Shown: positions 25,413 to 35,300, counted from the first letter of the stretch. The stretch: DNA of 64,000 nt from Arcticibacter pallidicorallinus (GCF_003002875.1 NZ_PVTH01000001.1:558001-622000), one strand, 5' to 3'. Notes: a model not told the origin generated them from the letters alone. Numbers and translations: made by a program.

Positions 25413-27395
25413 ATGGGTAAAGTATTTTTTAGATCCTCAATTTATACAATCCTGATGTTCACTTTCTTGGTTTCAGACGTAAATGGGCAGCAAAACTCAT
25501 CGAGGAGCAGAGAAGAAAAGTACAGGCCCCAATACCATTTTAGTCCTGAGAAAGGATGGATAGGAGACCCCGACGGCTTGGTTATTCATCGGGGTAAATT
25601 TCATCTCTTCTGGTGGGGGCATGCAGTATCTGAAGATCTTGTGCACTGGAAAGAATTACCACCGCCAATGAAGGGCGACGATAAATCATTTTCTTACTTC
25701 AGCGGATCTGTGGCAGTAGATCTTCAGAATACGAGTGGATTTGGAAAAAACAGCATGGTGGCGGTATATACAAGACATTTTGCGGGTGATTCTTTGCCTG
25801 AAACGCAGGCGCTTTCTATTAGTAAAGACGATGGATTGGTGTTTAATTATTATGCAGAAAATCCGGTTTTAGATATTGGGAAAGTATTCTTCAGAGACCC
25901 TCAGGTTTTTTGGTACCCGGCAGACAAGCTGTGGAAAATGGTTGTTGCTCTTCCAGATGTGCAGCAAATTCACATATATGAGTCGAGAGATTTAAAAAGC
26001 TGGCAGTTTTGCAGCACATTTACCGGCTTAGGGGCCCAGAATTCTTTTTGGGAGTGCCCGGATCTCTTTGAGCTACCTGTGTTGAACGGTAAAAAGGAAA
26101 AAAAATGGGTAATGCTCATTGGTCGCGGTCCAAATAGAGTCCAGTACTTTGTAGGCGATTTTGATGGGAAAACATTCACATCTGATACTCAAACTGCCAG
26201 TTTCATTAAAACTGGAAAAGGTCTGGATGGTGAGGTCTACGATGATTTTGAGGCAGGCCATGAGTCGAAATGGAGTAGGGAAGGAACGGCGTTTTCCAAG
26301 AATACCGGAAGTAAAGAGCTAACCGATTACCTGGGTAAAAGTTACATCGGGAGCGTAGCTAAAGAGGGCTCAATAGGCAGGATGAAATCTGCACCATTTC
26401 TGATTAAGCAAAAAGCGATTAATTTTTTAATTGCCGGAGGTGATTCTGCGGATTCTACTGGTATACGTTTGATTGTAGATGGTAAAGTCGTGAGATCTTC
26501 TACGGGAGATAATAGCAAGGTTTTAAAATGGAATGGTTGGGATGTACGTAATCTGGCAGGTAAACGGGCTTACCTGGAGATTTTAGACCTTACTACGGAT
26601 ACGATCAGCGGCTCCATAGCTATAGATCATATTGTATTTTCTGATCAGTTGTTAAATCAGCGGCTGGAGCATGCTTTATGGTTGGATTATGGAAGTGACT
26701 ACTATGCTACGAGAACCTGGAGAAATTATGATGAAAGTAAGGCGCTGGGTGATACAGTGTTCGCCATAGGGTGGATGGGAAATTGGGATTATGCCAGAAA
26801 AGCACCAACGTCATGGGGAAAGGGGTTCGAGTCGTTGCCCCGGACGATGGCTCTTAAGCGAACTGGAGCGGGATATCGGATCGTCCAGCAGCCGGTTCCA
26901 CAGTTGCAGAAGCTCCGGCAGGCCCTTCACGAATCTGGAATGCAAGAAATAAATGGAATACAAAAACTCGAAACATTCCGGCCGTCAAGAAATACATATG
27001 AAATGGAGGTAGAATTTAAGGCATCGTCTGATGCAGCGTTCGGCCTGTTTTTACTTGAAGGAGAGGGGAGGAAGTTAGTTTTGCGATATGATCCGGTAAC
27101 TTCTGAAATCCGCCTGGACCGTACAAACTGTACTGATTTTGTATCGGATTCATCGTTTAACGAACTATTTGCTAAGGAAATGTCTGCTCCTTTAAAGTTG
27201 GATCAAGGAAAGCTTCGGCTACACATTTTTGTAGATCAATCTTCCATAGAAGTGTTTACGAATGATGGGGAAGTGGTGCTCAGCGCCACAACATTTCCAT
27301 CGGATGGGCAATTAGGAATATCGCTGTTTTCCGAAAGAGGGAAAACGCAATTAACCAAACTGAAAGCCTGGGAGTTGAATTCTATTTGGAAGTAG
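25413..27395 (+). CDS. GH32 fructan hydrolase with inserted beta-sandwich domain
   Basis: The 660-residue secreted enzyme (signal peptide ending near VNGQ) has nucleophile motif GWIGD52PDG, RDP Asp162 (FFRDPQV) and acid/base Glu214 (FWECPDLF). Between blades, about residues 262-410 form an inserted domain (DDFEAGHES...YIGSVAKEGSIGRMKSAPF...IDHIVF) resembling a carbohydrate-binding jelly roll. The propeller then resumes at LEHALWLDYGSDYYATRTW. A standard GH32 C-terminal sandwich ends the protein. Bacteroidetes GH32 enzymes with this insertion are usually exo-acting levanases or inulinases. It has no clear lipobox, so periplasmic or secreted location is likely. Confidence 0.88.
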   Translation: MGKVFFRSSIYTILMFTFLVSDVNGQQNSSRSREEKYRPQYHFSPEKGWIGDPDGLVIHRGKFHLFWWGHAVSEDLVHWKELPPPMKGDDKSFSYFSGSVAVDLQNTSGFGKNSMVAVYTRHFAGDSLPETQALSISKDDGLVFNYYAENPVLDIGKVFFRDPQVFWYPADKLWKMVVALPDVQQIHIYESRDLKSWQFCSTFTGLGAQNSFWECPDLFELPVLNGKKEKKWVMLIGRGPNRVQYFVGDFDGKTFTSDTQTASFIKTGKGLDGEVYDDFEAGHESKWSREGTAFSKNTGSKELTDYLGKSYIGSVAKEGSIGRMKSAPFLIKQKAINFLIAGGDSADSTGIRLIVDGKVVRSSTGDNSKVLKWNGWDVRNLAGKRAYLEILDLTTDTISGSIAIDHIVFSDQLLNQRLEHALWLDYGSDYYATRTWRNYDESKALGDTVFAIGWMGNWDYARKAPTSWGKGFESLPRTMALKRTGAGYRIVQQPVPQLQKLRQALHESGMQEINGIQKLETFRPSRNTYEMEVEFKASSDAAFGLFLLEGEGRKLVLRYDPVTSEIRLDRTNCTDFVSDSSFNELFAKEMSAPLKLDQGKLRLHIFVDQSSIEVFTNDGEVVLSATTFPSDGQLGISLFSERGKTQLTKLKAWELNSIWK

Positions 27396-27434
27396 GTTGC
27401 TCTGTTCAATCTGAATAATAAATTAAATATTTTT

Positions 27435-28961
27435 ATGAGAACTATTAGATTACTTTGTTTCTTGTGCCTTGCTCTAACTATTGGAGCTTGTAATGTTAGC
27501 AAAATTGCTGTCGCACAACCTTACAATCAAACTCACCGCCCACAGTTTCACTTTTCTCCTAAGGCGCACTGGATGAATGACCCCAATGGTATGGTCTATC
27601 TAAATGGGAAATATCATTTATTTTATCAGCATTATCCAGAAGGTACAACCTGGGGCCCTATGTACTGGGGACATGCGACAAGTAAGGATTTGGTGCATTG
27701 GCAGGAGCAACCTGTCGCGTTGTCACCAGACAGCCTGGGCTATATATTTTCAGGAAGTGCAGTTGTAGATCATAACAACACGTCGGGTTTGGGCAAGGAC
27801 GGAAAAGTGCCGCTTGTAGCGATCTTTACCCATCATAACAAGGAATTGGAGAGTAAAGGCCGGAATGATTTTCAGTACCAAAGCATTGCATATAGTTTGG
27901 ATGAAGGTATTACGTGGGCGAAATATGCTGGTAATCCGGTTCTTAAAAATCCCGGAATCGTTGATTTTAGAGATCCTAAGGTAATGTGGCATGAGGAGGG
28001 GAAAAAGTGGATTATGACTTTAGCTACTAAGGACAGGATAACGTTTTATTCATCTCCAGACTTAAAAAGCTGGGTAAGAGAGAGTGATTTTGGAGCCGAG
28101 ATCGGTGCTCATGGCGGCGTATGGGAATGTCCTGATCTTTTTCCTCTCGATCTGGACGGGAAGAAGACATGGGTGCTATTGGTAAGCATCAATCCCGGAG
28201 CTCCGAACGGTGGTTCAGGTACGCAGTATTTCACGGGAGATTTTGATGGTAAAACGTTTGTTCCGCATTCTACGGAAACCAAGTGGCTTGACTATGGGAC
28301 TGATAATTACGCAGGAGTAACCTGGTCTAATACAGGAAACAGAAAAGTATTTATTGGTTGGATGAATAACTGGCAGTACGCGAATGTTGTTCCAACGGTT
28401 GAGTGGCGAGGAGCAACCACTATGGCGAGAGAGTTGAGCCTCACGGCGGTAGATGGAAAAGCTTATTTGGTGTCTTCTCCTGTTAAGGAGTTCGAAAAGA
28501 TAACGAGGCTAACCTATTCAAAAGAAAATATTAATAGCTCAAGGGAAATTGATCTGTCCGCCAAACTTAAAAAGCTGAACGGTAGTTTTAGGCTGGACGT
28601 ATCTTTCCAAAATAAGGAAAATTTTCAGGTCGTTCTTTCTAATAAAACCGGTGAAGAGTTAAGGATAGGATACGAAAAGGATTCCAATCAATATTTTATT
28701 GACAGGAGCAAGGCGGGTAAGTCTGATTTCGAAAAAGGTTTCGCAAAAAAACATTTTGCACCCCGGATATCTTCTTCAGAGCGAATTGATTTGAGTATCT
28801 ATTTTGATTCTGCGTCTGCTGAGGTTTTTGTCGATAATGGTTTAAACGTGTTTACCGATGTCTATTTTCCGGAGAATCAAATGGACCAGCTTAAAATTGA
28901 AACAAATAATGCAGCTACTGTAGGCCGGATAGAAGTTTACGATATTAGCAGTATCTGGTAA
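27435..28961 (+). CDS. Canonical GH32 exo-levanase/inulinase lipoprotein
   Basis: This 508-residue GH32 enzyme has the textbook motifs: HWMND49PNG nucleophile, FRD180PKV and WECPDLF with acid/base Glu231. FSGSAVVDHNNTSG and YWGHATSKDLVHW are also intact. The N-terminus carries lipobox TIGAC19, so it is probably membrane-anchored. The C-terminal sandwich (about 350-508) contains the FDSASAEVFVDNG strand typical of the family. Expected activity is release of terminal fructose from levan, inulin or sucrose-type oligosaccharides. It is the last gene of the fructan operon, 39 bases after the preceding GH32 gene. Confidence 0.93.
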   Translation: MRTIRLLCFLCLALTIGACNVSKIAVAQPYNQTHRPQFHFSPKAHWMNDPNGMVYLNGKYHLFYQHYPEGTTWGPMYWGHATSKDLVHWQEQPVALSPDSLGYIFSGSAVVDHNNTSGLGKDGKVPLVAIFTHHNKELESKGRNDFQYQSIAYSLDEGITWAKYAGNPVLKNPGIVDFRDPKVMWHEEGKKWIMTLATKDRITFYSSPDLKSWVRESDFGAEIGAHGGVWECPDLFPLDLDGKKTWVLLVSINPGAPNGGSGTQYFTGDFDGKTFVPHSTETKWLDYGTDNYAGVTWSNTGNRKVFIGWMNNWQYANVVPTVEWRGATTMARELSLTAVDGKAYLVSSPVKEFEKITRLTYSKENINSSREIDLSAKLKKLNGSFRLDVSFQNKENFQVVLSNKTGEELRIGYEKDSNQYFIDRSKAGKSDFEKGFAKKHFAPRISSSERIDLSIYFDSASAEVFVDNGLNVFTDVYFPENQMDQLKIETNNAATVGRIEVYDISSIW

Positions 28962-29018
28962 GGTACTGTTGTCTATGCCGTGATGTAAGTTATCAAGATT
29001 TAGACTGTCGGTTGTGAA

Positions 29019-29046
29019 TTATTGCGACATTATATTGTCGCAATAA
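29019..29046. repeat. Perfect 11-bp inverted repeat after the fructan operon
   Basis: TTATTGCGACA (29019-29029) and its exact complement TGTCGCAATAA (29036-29046) flank a 6-base loop. There is no T-run on either side, so a classic intrinsic terminator is not supported. It may be an operator, an mRNA 3' stabilising hairpin, or a Rho-independent terminator without a T-tract. It lies 58 bases after the last GH32 stop. Confidence 0.45.
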
Positions 29047-29169
29047 CTTATCCTGCCAGCGGAAGATTAAGATCTCTTGTTGTGCTTCGCTGCCATTTAC
29101 TTTGCGAACAAAAAACAGATGCAGCTGGGTGAAAGTATTGTTGTATATTTACTATACACTCACACACCA

Positions 29170-29595
29170 ATGTTGAAAGGATTTATCAAAGCCGTCGTAT
29201 GTCTTACTGTAATATGGTTTTCGAGCCATGCAGTGGGTCAGGCACAGATCGTCGTCAATCCAGACGGTTCTCATTCGATCGTAGCGGGGAACGTTGCGAT
29301 TAATCCAGACGGTACGCACTCTGTTATAGTCGGGAACATTGCAATTAATCCAAACGGAACGCATTCTGTCATCATGGGCAATACTGTCGTTAACCCAAAT
29401 GGCACGCACTCCGTGATTGTGGGCGGTTCTCAGGAAGAGAGTACATCTTACATGCGGTCGAAGAAATCAGATTACAGAAGTATAACCTGGTCTGAATACC
29501 GTCAGGCAAAATTAGCACGTAAAGAGGGGAGGCGAAAAGCCAGAGAGGCCCGCCGTTTAATGAAACGAGGAAATGAAGGGGGGAACGAACTATGA
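29170..29595 (+). CDS. Secreted protein with four 15-residue repeats and a basic tail
   Basis: From the ATG at 29170 the 141-residue product has a signal peptide (LKGFIKAVVCLTVIWFSSHAVGQA). Four near-identical 15-residue units follow, each N-P-(D/N)-G-(S/T)-H-S-(I/V)-x-x-G-N-x-x-x, with the fourth shortened. The tail is lysine/arginine-rich (KLARKEGRRKAREARRLMKR). A regular 15-residue period suggests a short beta-solenoid or stacked hairpins. An earlier in-frame start at 29077 would put 31 non-signal residues first, so it is less likely. Its stop overlaps the next gene's start (ATGA). Function unknown. Confidence 0.65.
   Translation: MLKGFIKAVVCLTVIWFSSHAVGQAQIVVNPDGSHSIVAGNVAINPDGTHSVIVGNIAINPNGTHSVIMGNTVVNPNGTHSVIVGGSQEESTSYMRSKKSDYRSITWSEYRQAKLARKEGRRKAREARRLMKRGNEGGNEL
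29257..29427 (+). repeat. 45-bp tandem repeat within a coding region (3.8 copies)
   Basis: Units start at 29257, 29302, 29347 and 29392, each beginning AAtCCAgACGG or close to it and containing CA(T/C)TC. They encode the NPxGxHS repeats. Copies differ mainly at third positions and a few conservative codons, so they have diverged under protein-level selection since duplication. Confidence 0.9.
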
Positions 29596-30017
29596 GAACA
29601 ATAAATCCATGGATCAACTTTAACGGCAATGCCGAAGAAGCGTTCACTTTCTACAAATCTGTTTTTGGTGGAGAGTTCACGAAGGTTATTAGATTTAAGG
29701 ATTTAACAAGCGCTGAATTTCCTGTTCCGGATAATGAGGCAGATAAAATAATGTACATTGCTTTGCCTCTTGGCAAAAACAACCAATTAATTGGTAATGA
29801 CGTCCCGGAATTTATGGGACAGATAAATGAAAACGAAAACCGATCCAAGATCTCCATTAGCACTGAAAGCCGAGAGGAAGCAGATAAATTATTTAACGGA
29901 CTATCAGCAGGTGGAAGTGTTGAAGGGGAGATAGGCGAGAGTCCGTGGGGTACCTATGCTGGAATGTTCAGAGACAGATTTGGCATAGAGTGGATTGTGG
30001 AATTCGATTCCGGTTAA
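29592..30017 (+). CDS. PhnB-like VOC-family protein
   Basis: The 141-residue protein begins INPWINFNGNAEEAFTFYKSVFGGEF, the standard opening of the PhnB/glyoxalase-like (VOC) family. It also contains SKISISTESREEADKLFNGLSAGG and ends PWGTYAGMFRDRFGIEWIVEFD. These small dimeric proteins bind a metal or small molecule; the exact function of this subfamily is not established. The gene starts within the stop codon of the repeat-protein gene (29592-29595), so translation is probably coupled. Confidence 0.88.
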   Translation: MRTINPWINFNGNAEEAFTFYKSVFGGEFTKVIRFKDLTSAEFPVPDNEADKIMYIALPLGKNNQLIGNDVPEFMGQINENENRSKISISTESREEADKLFNGLSAGGSVEGEIGESPWGTYAGMFRDRFGIEWIVEFDSG

Positions 30018-30043
30018 TTTGACTCGACAAACCTTATCCGCAT

Positions 30044-31786
30044 ATGCGCTTTACTCAGATAATAATACTTATACTTTTAAGTGTATTTTTTACTTCCTGC
30101 AAGAAAGATCAAGACAAAGAAGAACCTCAGCAACCTCCAATCGTTAAGGAAACGGAGCAGAGCTTTTACAAAGATTTGAAGGTAGACAGCATACAGATGC
30201 TCTCTGCCCTGGTGTCTTTTCAGCTCTCTAAACCCATGAAGGGGGTAGGAATGTTAATTGCGCTTGACTCATTATCGCTGGTAAACCGAATCGAGGATTA
30301 CATGAATCGGGATTTGGTTTTGCGGGATAACAGATATTACGGAAAAATTGAATGGCCATATAATCTGCCTCCCAGTGATGACATCTTTTGGTTCCGTCTG
30401 TATGTCATTGAAGAGAACGGTACAAGGACCTATTCTCCGGTATTTCGTCAGCCAATAGCCACCTACCAGATAAAGAATATCTATGTTGTCAACGGCAATG
30501 GTTCTTTCAATAAGCATCCCAAGAATTTTTATATGAATTATGAAGGTGGCGCTATCGGTTCCTATGATAACGCGCTTATGGCAGAAGCAGTGACTAATGA
30601 CGTAAACCCTAAAAATTACAAGGCGACTTTAAACGGAGTAAGTATTTCCACAAACAGTGTGGACCCTATGGCATATCCGGAAAGCCACAAACGAATAGTA
30701 TTTGACGTTCCGGACGATTATCCGCTCGGGGCGGCTACTTTTAAATTGTATTATCTGAATGAATTGGTCTTAGCTCAGCAAGTGCAGGTAATAAACGGCG
30801 GGCTTTTGACTAAGGATAAACATCCCAGTAGCGAATATATAGAATGGCAAAGTGTCTTCGTTCACGATAATGAGCTGTATACGTTTATAAGTGGGATCAC
30901 AATTCGGGTAAGTAGGCTTTATAAATGGAACCCATTGACAAAAAAATGGTCTGAACTGCCAAGCCCTGGCGTTGCGCCCAGGATAGGTCAGAGCAATAGA
31001 GCGTTTTCTATCAATGGGATAGTTTACTTTCCCCCTGCGAAAATCGAACGCTGGGGTATTTTTGATGAGAACAATCCCTACTATTATAAAGAGGTGATTA
31101 CTACCTATGAACCATCAAGTAATTCGTGGGGGGAGATTGAGTTATTTTCTACCCTGGATGAAAACCTGGATAGGGGATTGGAAGTACTAGAAAGCTTTGC
31201 CATCGGTGATAATATTTACAGTATCATACGGGAGAGCTCAAAGAACGCAGCAATGAGTCGCTGTATTATAAAGGTATTCAACGTGAAGGACAGAAGTTGG
31301 ACGGAGTTCATGGAACTTCCCAGTAAGGTTTATCGAGCTACAGTATTGGATGGCATCGTGTATCTTCTGAGCTGTGAGGGGGATGTTCAGGAATATGCGT
31401 CAAGTACTTTCAAAAATGAGTTCATGATCCTCGATTTGGCAAACAAATCGCTCATAAAGAAGAGGTGGATCTCTCATAAGAACGCGGGTACTTATAAGTC
31501 ATATTTGACAGCCTTTGAAAATAAGATCTATGTATATGGCGGGCAGTATTCTTCAGGTTATACAACTTTGTATTCATCGTTGTTCGCAGTTTATAACCCT
31601 TCAGTGGATGAATGGAAGCCGGTAAGTGGATACAGTTATTTTACAGCGTGGGTGAGTCAAACAAACGGGTTCATGCTTCCGATCGATAAAAAGCTTTATG
31701 TCGGCATGGGCTTTGACAGGTACACCAATGGTAATATTTACGGGAGTGTAAGTAATTTTACAATCTCTCAGCTGTCGGTAAGGTAG
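30044..31786 (+). CDS. Lipoprotein with Kelch-like beta-propeller
   Basis: The 580-residue lipoprotein (lipobox FFTSC19, then KKDQ) has an N-terminal region of about 250 residues with Ig-like strands. A C-terminal series of Kelch-like blades follows: LYKWNPLTKKWSELPSPG, TYEPSSNSWGEIE, KVFNVKDRSWTEFMELP, and AVYNPSVDEWKPVSG. Spacing of about 55-70 residues suggests five or six blades. It is probably displayed on the outer membrane and may bind carbohydrate or protein. It stands between two PULs and shares no operon with the xylan genes, which start 554 bases later. Confidence 0.75.
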   Translation: MRFTQIIILILLSVFFTSCKKDQDKEEPQQPPIVKETEQSFYKDLKVDSIQMLSALVSFQLSKPMKGVGMLIALDSLSLVNRIEDYMNRDLVLRDNRYYGKIEWPYNLPPSDDIFWFRLYVIEENGTRTYSPVFRQPIATYQIKNIYVVNGNGSFNKHPKNFYMNYEGGAIGSYDNALMAEAVTNDVNPKNYKATLNGVSISTNSVDPMAYPESHKRIVFDVPDDYPLGAATFKLYYLNELVLAQQVQVINGGLLTKDKHPSSEYIEWQSVFVHDNELYTFISGITIRVSRLYKWNPLTKKWSELPSPGVAPRIGQSNRAFSINGIVYFPPAKIERWGIFDENNPYYYKEVITTYEPSSNSWGEIELFSTLDENLDRGLEVLESFAIGDNIYSIIRESSKNAAMSRCIIKVFNVKDRSWTEFMELPSKVYRATVLDGIVYLLSCEGDVQEYASSTFKNEFMILDLANKSLIKKRWISHKNAGTYKSYLTAFENKIYVYGGQYSSGYTTLYSSLFAVYNPSVDEWKPVSGYSYFTAWVSQTNGFMLPIDKKLYVGMGFDRYTNGNIYGSVSNFTISQLSVR

Positions 31787-32340
31787 CTCGTTCAGGTAAA
31801 TACTACGTCATTCCATGAACTTTTTATAGCAAGGAAAATCTTTAAGTTTCAGGAGTGCTAAGTGCTTTATGGGTAGCCGATTTCTGCGCCAGGAGGCTAG
31901 AAACTGCATTTTAAACAAATAAGACAGCAATTTGTACAATTGTGCCATCGACTAGATCAGTCTTCAACTACTTTAGTTCAACCAAATATTATTGGCGATG
32001 AAGTACTATCGCCGGATTAATAACCAACTAACCAATTATAAATAACATGATTAAAAACTTACCTAACGACGGGCACTAACTGAAAAGGTGCCGAACGGCC
32101 AACTCATTACCATTTATCATTACTTATCTTATACATAACTCCGTTTTCGGTAATCGCGCCGCTTACGCATCATCAGCGGTCCTGAGTAAGTTTTGTGGCG
32201 GATACCGAGCCTAACCGATAAGATAAGAAACGCAGCATTTTAAGGAAGCAGGATTATTGTTTTTCCAACAGTGGAGGGAACCTCTATGCCTTTGAATGAG
32301 AGAATTCCTGCTAACAAATTATTTAAACCTTTTTTAACCA
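31787..32340. promoter_or_regulatory. 554-bp leader and control region of the xylan PUL
   Basis: This unusually long gap before the xylan SusC gene contains a hairpin (GGCGAT/ATCGCC, 31994-32013) and an ATG-initiated ten-codon frame at 32047-32079, preceded by the ACCAACTAACCA sequence often seen before SusC start codons. A nested inverted-repeat structure at 32123-32227 and about 110 bases of further leader complete it. No perfect TAnnTTTG was found; TACTTTAG near 31969 is the nearest. It is likely to be transcribed as a long 5' untranslated region. Confidence 0.4.
32123..32227 (+). promoter_or_regulatory. Nested inverted repeats, possible structured leader RNA
   Basis: CTTATCTTAT (32123-32132) pairs exactly with ATAAGATAAG (32218-32227). 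Inside, CGGTAATCGC-like sequence near 32149 partly matches the complement of GTGGCGGATACCG near 32195, and CTTAC/GTAAG forms an inner arm. The outline is one long stem with internal loops, about 105 nt. It ends 113 bases before the SusC start. It matches no riboswitch I can name. Confidence 0.35.
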
Positions 32341-35300
32341 ATGGAAAGTAGTAAAAAAGTTCATAAGGACTGGCGTCAAGGGCGACGCTCTCTTAAAAAA
32401 GCTCTGCTTGCAGGCCTTGTTTTCGTTTTGCTGGCAAACGTCGTTTTTGCCCAGCAGCAAAGAACGGTCACCGGGGTTGTTGTCGAGGGACAAGATATTC
32501 CTGTCATAGCAGCAACTGTATCTGTAAAGGGCACGTCCATTAAAACCTCTACCAACGGATCGGGGCAATTCACACTGAGCGTCCCGCAAAATGCGACGAC
32601 CTTAACAGTGGTTTACATTGGGATGGTGAGCCAGGAGGTGGATATCCGCAATAAGAACAGTGTTCGTGTGGTTATGAAAGATGACGTGCAGATGCTCCAG
32701 GAAGCTGTAGTTCAGGTTGGTTACGGCCAGCAGAAGAAGGCAAGTGTGGTTGGCTCCATCACTCAAACCACAAGCGAAGTGTTGGAGCGTACCGGGGGTG
32801 TAACCAGTTTGGGGGCTGCCCTGACTGGAAATTTACCAGGGGTAATCACAACAGCAAGTTCAGGTATGCCAGGGGAAGAGGATCCTCAAATCCTGATCCG
32901 AGGTCGCAGTACCTGGAATAATGCCAGTCCACTCATTCTCGTGGACGGTGTCGAACGATCGATGAATAATATAGATATCGCCTCGGTTGAAACAGTATCG
33001 GTACTGAAAGATGCATCAGCTACTGCTGTATTCGGAGTTAAGGGAGCAAATGGTGTTATTTTGATAACCACTAAAAGGGGCCGCTCAGGTAAAGCTGAAG
33101 TCAGAGCTTCTTTGAATACGGTTGTAAAAGCGCCATCAAAACTTCCGGGAAAGCTGGATTCCTATGATATGTTTCGTACCAGAAACCAGGTCATTGAATA
33201 TGAGTTGGGTCTTTCACCAGGCGCATGGTCTTCTATTCTGCCTGAAGAAGTGATGATGAAGTACCGTTCTCCCGCCAATCTGGAGGAAGCCGAGCGCTAT
33301 CCGAATGTTGACTGGGTAGATGTACTGTTTCGCGATAACGCCATGAGTTACAATGCTAACGTAAATGTTAGTGGGGGTACTCCCTTTGTGAAATATTTCA
33401 CGTCAGTTGATTATCTCGACGAGGGTGACCTTTTCAAACGTTTCGAGAACAATCGCGGATACGAAGGGGGATATGGTTATAATAGATTGAATGTACGTAG
33501 TAATCTGGATTTTCAGCTTACAAAAAGTACTGTGTTCAGAACCAATCTTACTGGTTCCAGAGGGTTAACCAGCCGTCCGTGGATTGGAGTAAATCCTTAT
33601 AATACCTGGACTGCTGCTTATTCTGCAGCACCGAACCTTTTCTTACCAAAATATTCGGATGGAGTCTGGGGATTTTATTTCCCGAATGTACAGCAAGGGC
33701 TCAACTCAGCGCAGATCTTGTCAACAAGCGGAGTCCAGGACGTTACTACTTCCCGCATCACTACAGATTTTACACTTGACCAGGATCTAGGGATGGTTCT
33801 GAAGGGCTTGAACTTCAAGGGAACCCTTTCTATTGACAATACGTTTGTTGAAGATCAACGTGGAGTGAATGATACGAATAACGGTGTTTTGAGTAAATAT
33901 ATTGATCCTGAAACGGGTCTTGTAACCTACTCGCAAACTAAAGACGCCGGGACAGAACTTGAATGGAGAGAGAGTGTTCGTTGGGCAAGCAGCGCAGGTT
34001 CCGTCGATGACAGGGCTACTTACAGGCGCATGTTTTCGCAATTTCAGTTAAACTATGGAACTCAAATTGGGAAGCATCACAATGTTACAGCAATGGGACT
34101 TTGGAGCCGCGACCAGACTGCACGAGGTAGTGTTATTCCATCATACCGCGAAGACTGGGTGTTTAGAACAACATATAACTATAAAGGAAAGTACAGTGCT
34201 GAGTATAACGGAGCCTATAACGGTTCTGAGAGGTTTGGCCCAGACTATCGCTTCGAGTTCTTTTCTTCCGGAGGTTTCGGATGGATGCTGTCTGAAGAAG
34301 CCTTCATGAAAAATATTCGCTTCCTGGATATGCTTAAAATCAGAGGATCATACGGAGAAATTGGTGATGATGGTGGTTCACCAAGGTTCGCTTACCTCGG
34401 AATTTGGGAGTTTGGCGGTCGGACTCCATTGGGTATAACCGGAGAATCTGCAGAACAGAGTCCTTATAACTGGTACAGAGAAACGGGAGTGGGAAATCCG
34501 AATGTACGTTGGGAGAAAGTTGTGAAAAAGAACATTGCAATTGATTTTGGAATTTTTAGAAATCTGTTGTCGGGTAGTATCGACTTCTTCCAGGATGATA
34601 GAAGTGATATTCTTAGTACTACACGTGCTGTGCCGACATATTACGGTGCCAATCCTCCTGTAGCGAACGTTGGAAGAGTGAGGTCAAGAGGGTATGAATT
34701 TGATTTACGTTTCAACAAGCGGATCAACGATAATCTTCGCGTGTGGTCAAATATCAATTTTACCCATGCGAAAAATGAAGTGCTTGAGGCAGACGTAGCA
34801 TCATTGTTGCCACTTTACTCAAAGCCTTTGGAAAAGCAGATTGGTCAGGCGTATTCTCACGTGAGCCAGGGTTATTACAACACCTGGGATGAGCTTTTTG
34901 CCAGCACTCCACACAACGCGAATGACGACCAAAAACTTCCGGGTAACTATCACATCGTTGACTATAACGCGGATGGTATTATCGATGCAAACGATAATAT
35001 TCCTTACGGCTATTCCGGAGCTCCCGAGAACACCTATAACGCTACATTGGGTTTTGACTGGAAGCGCTTCAGCATATTCGCTCAGTTCTACGGTGTGAAT
35101 AATGTTACTCGCCAGGTTGTTCTGGGAAGTTTCGGTGGAAAGAACACTGTTGCTTACGAAGAAGGAAGTTACTGGTCAATGAATAATACTAGTCCGGATG
35201 GACCAATGCCGAGATGGGAATCAACACCAACCGGTTTCTACACTGCGGACAGGCATTTTTATGATGCTTCTTATATCCGCTTGAAGAACGCAGAGATTGC

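Noticed and set aside
29257-29427. CRISPR-like array
   Set aside because: The 45-bp units are contiguous, have no spacers, and are in frame within a secreted protein.
32123-32227. TPP riboswitch, suggested by CCTGAG within the leader
   Set aside because: The second conserved half of the TPP element is missing and the gene downstream is a SusC transporter with no thiamine link.
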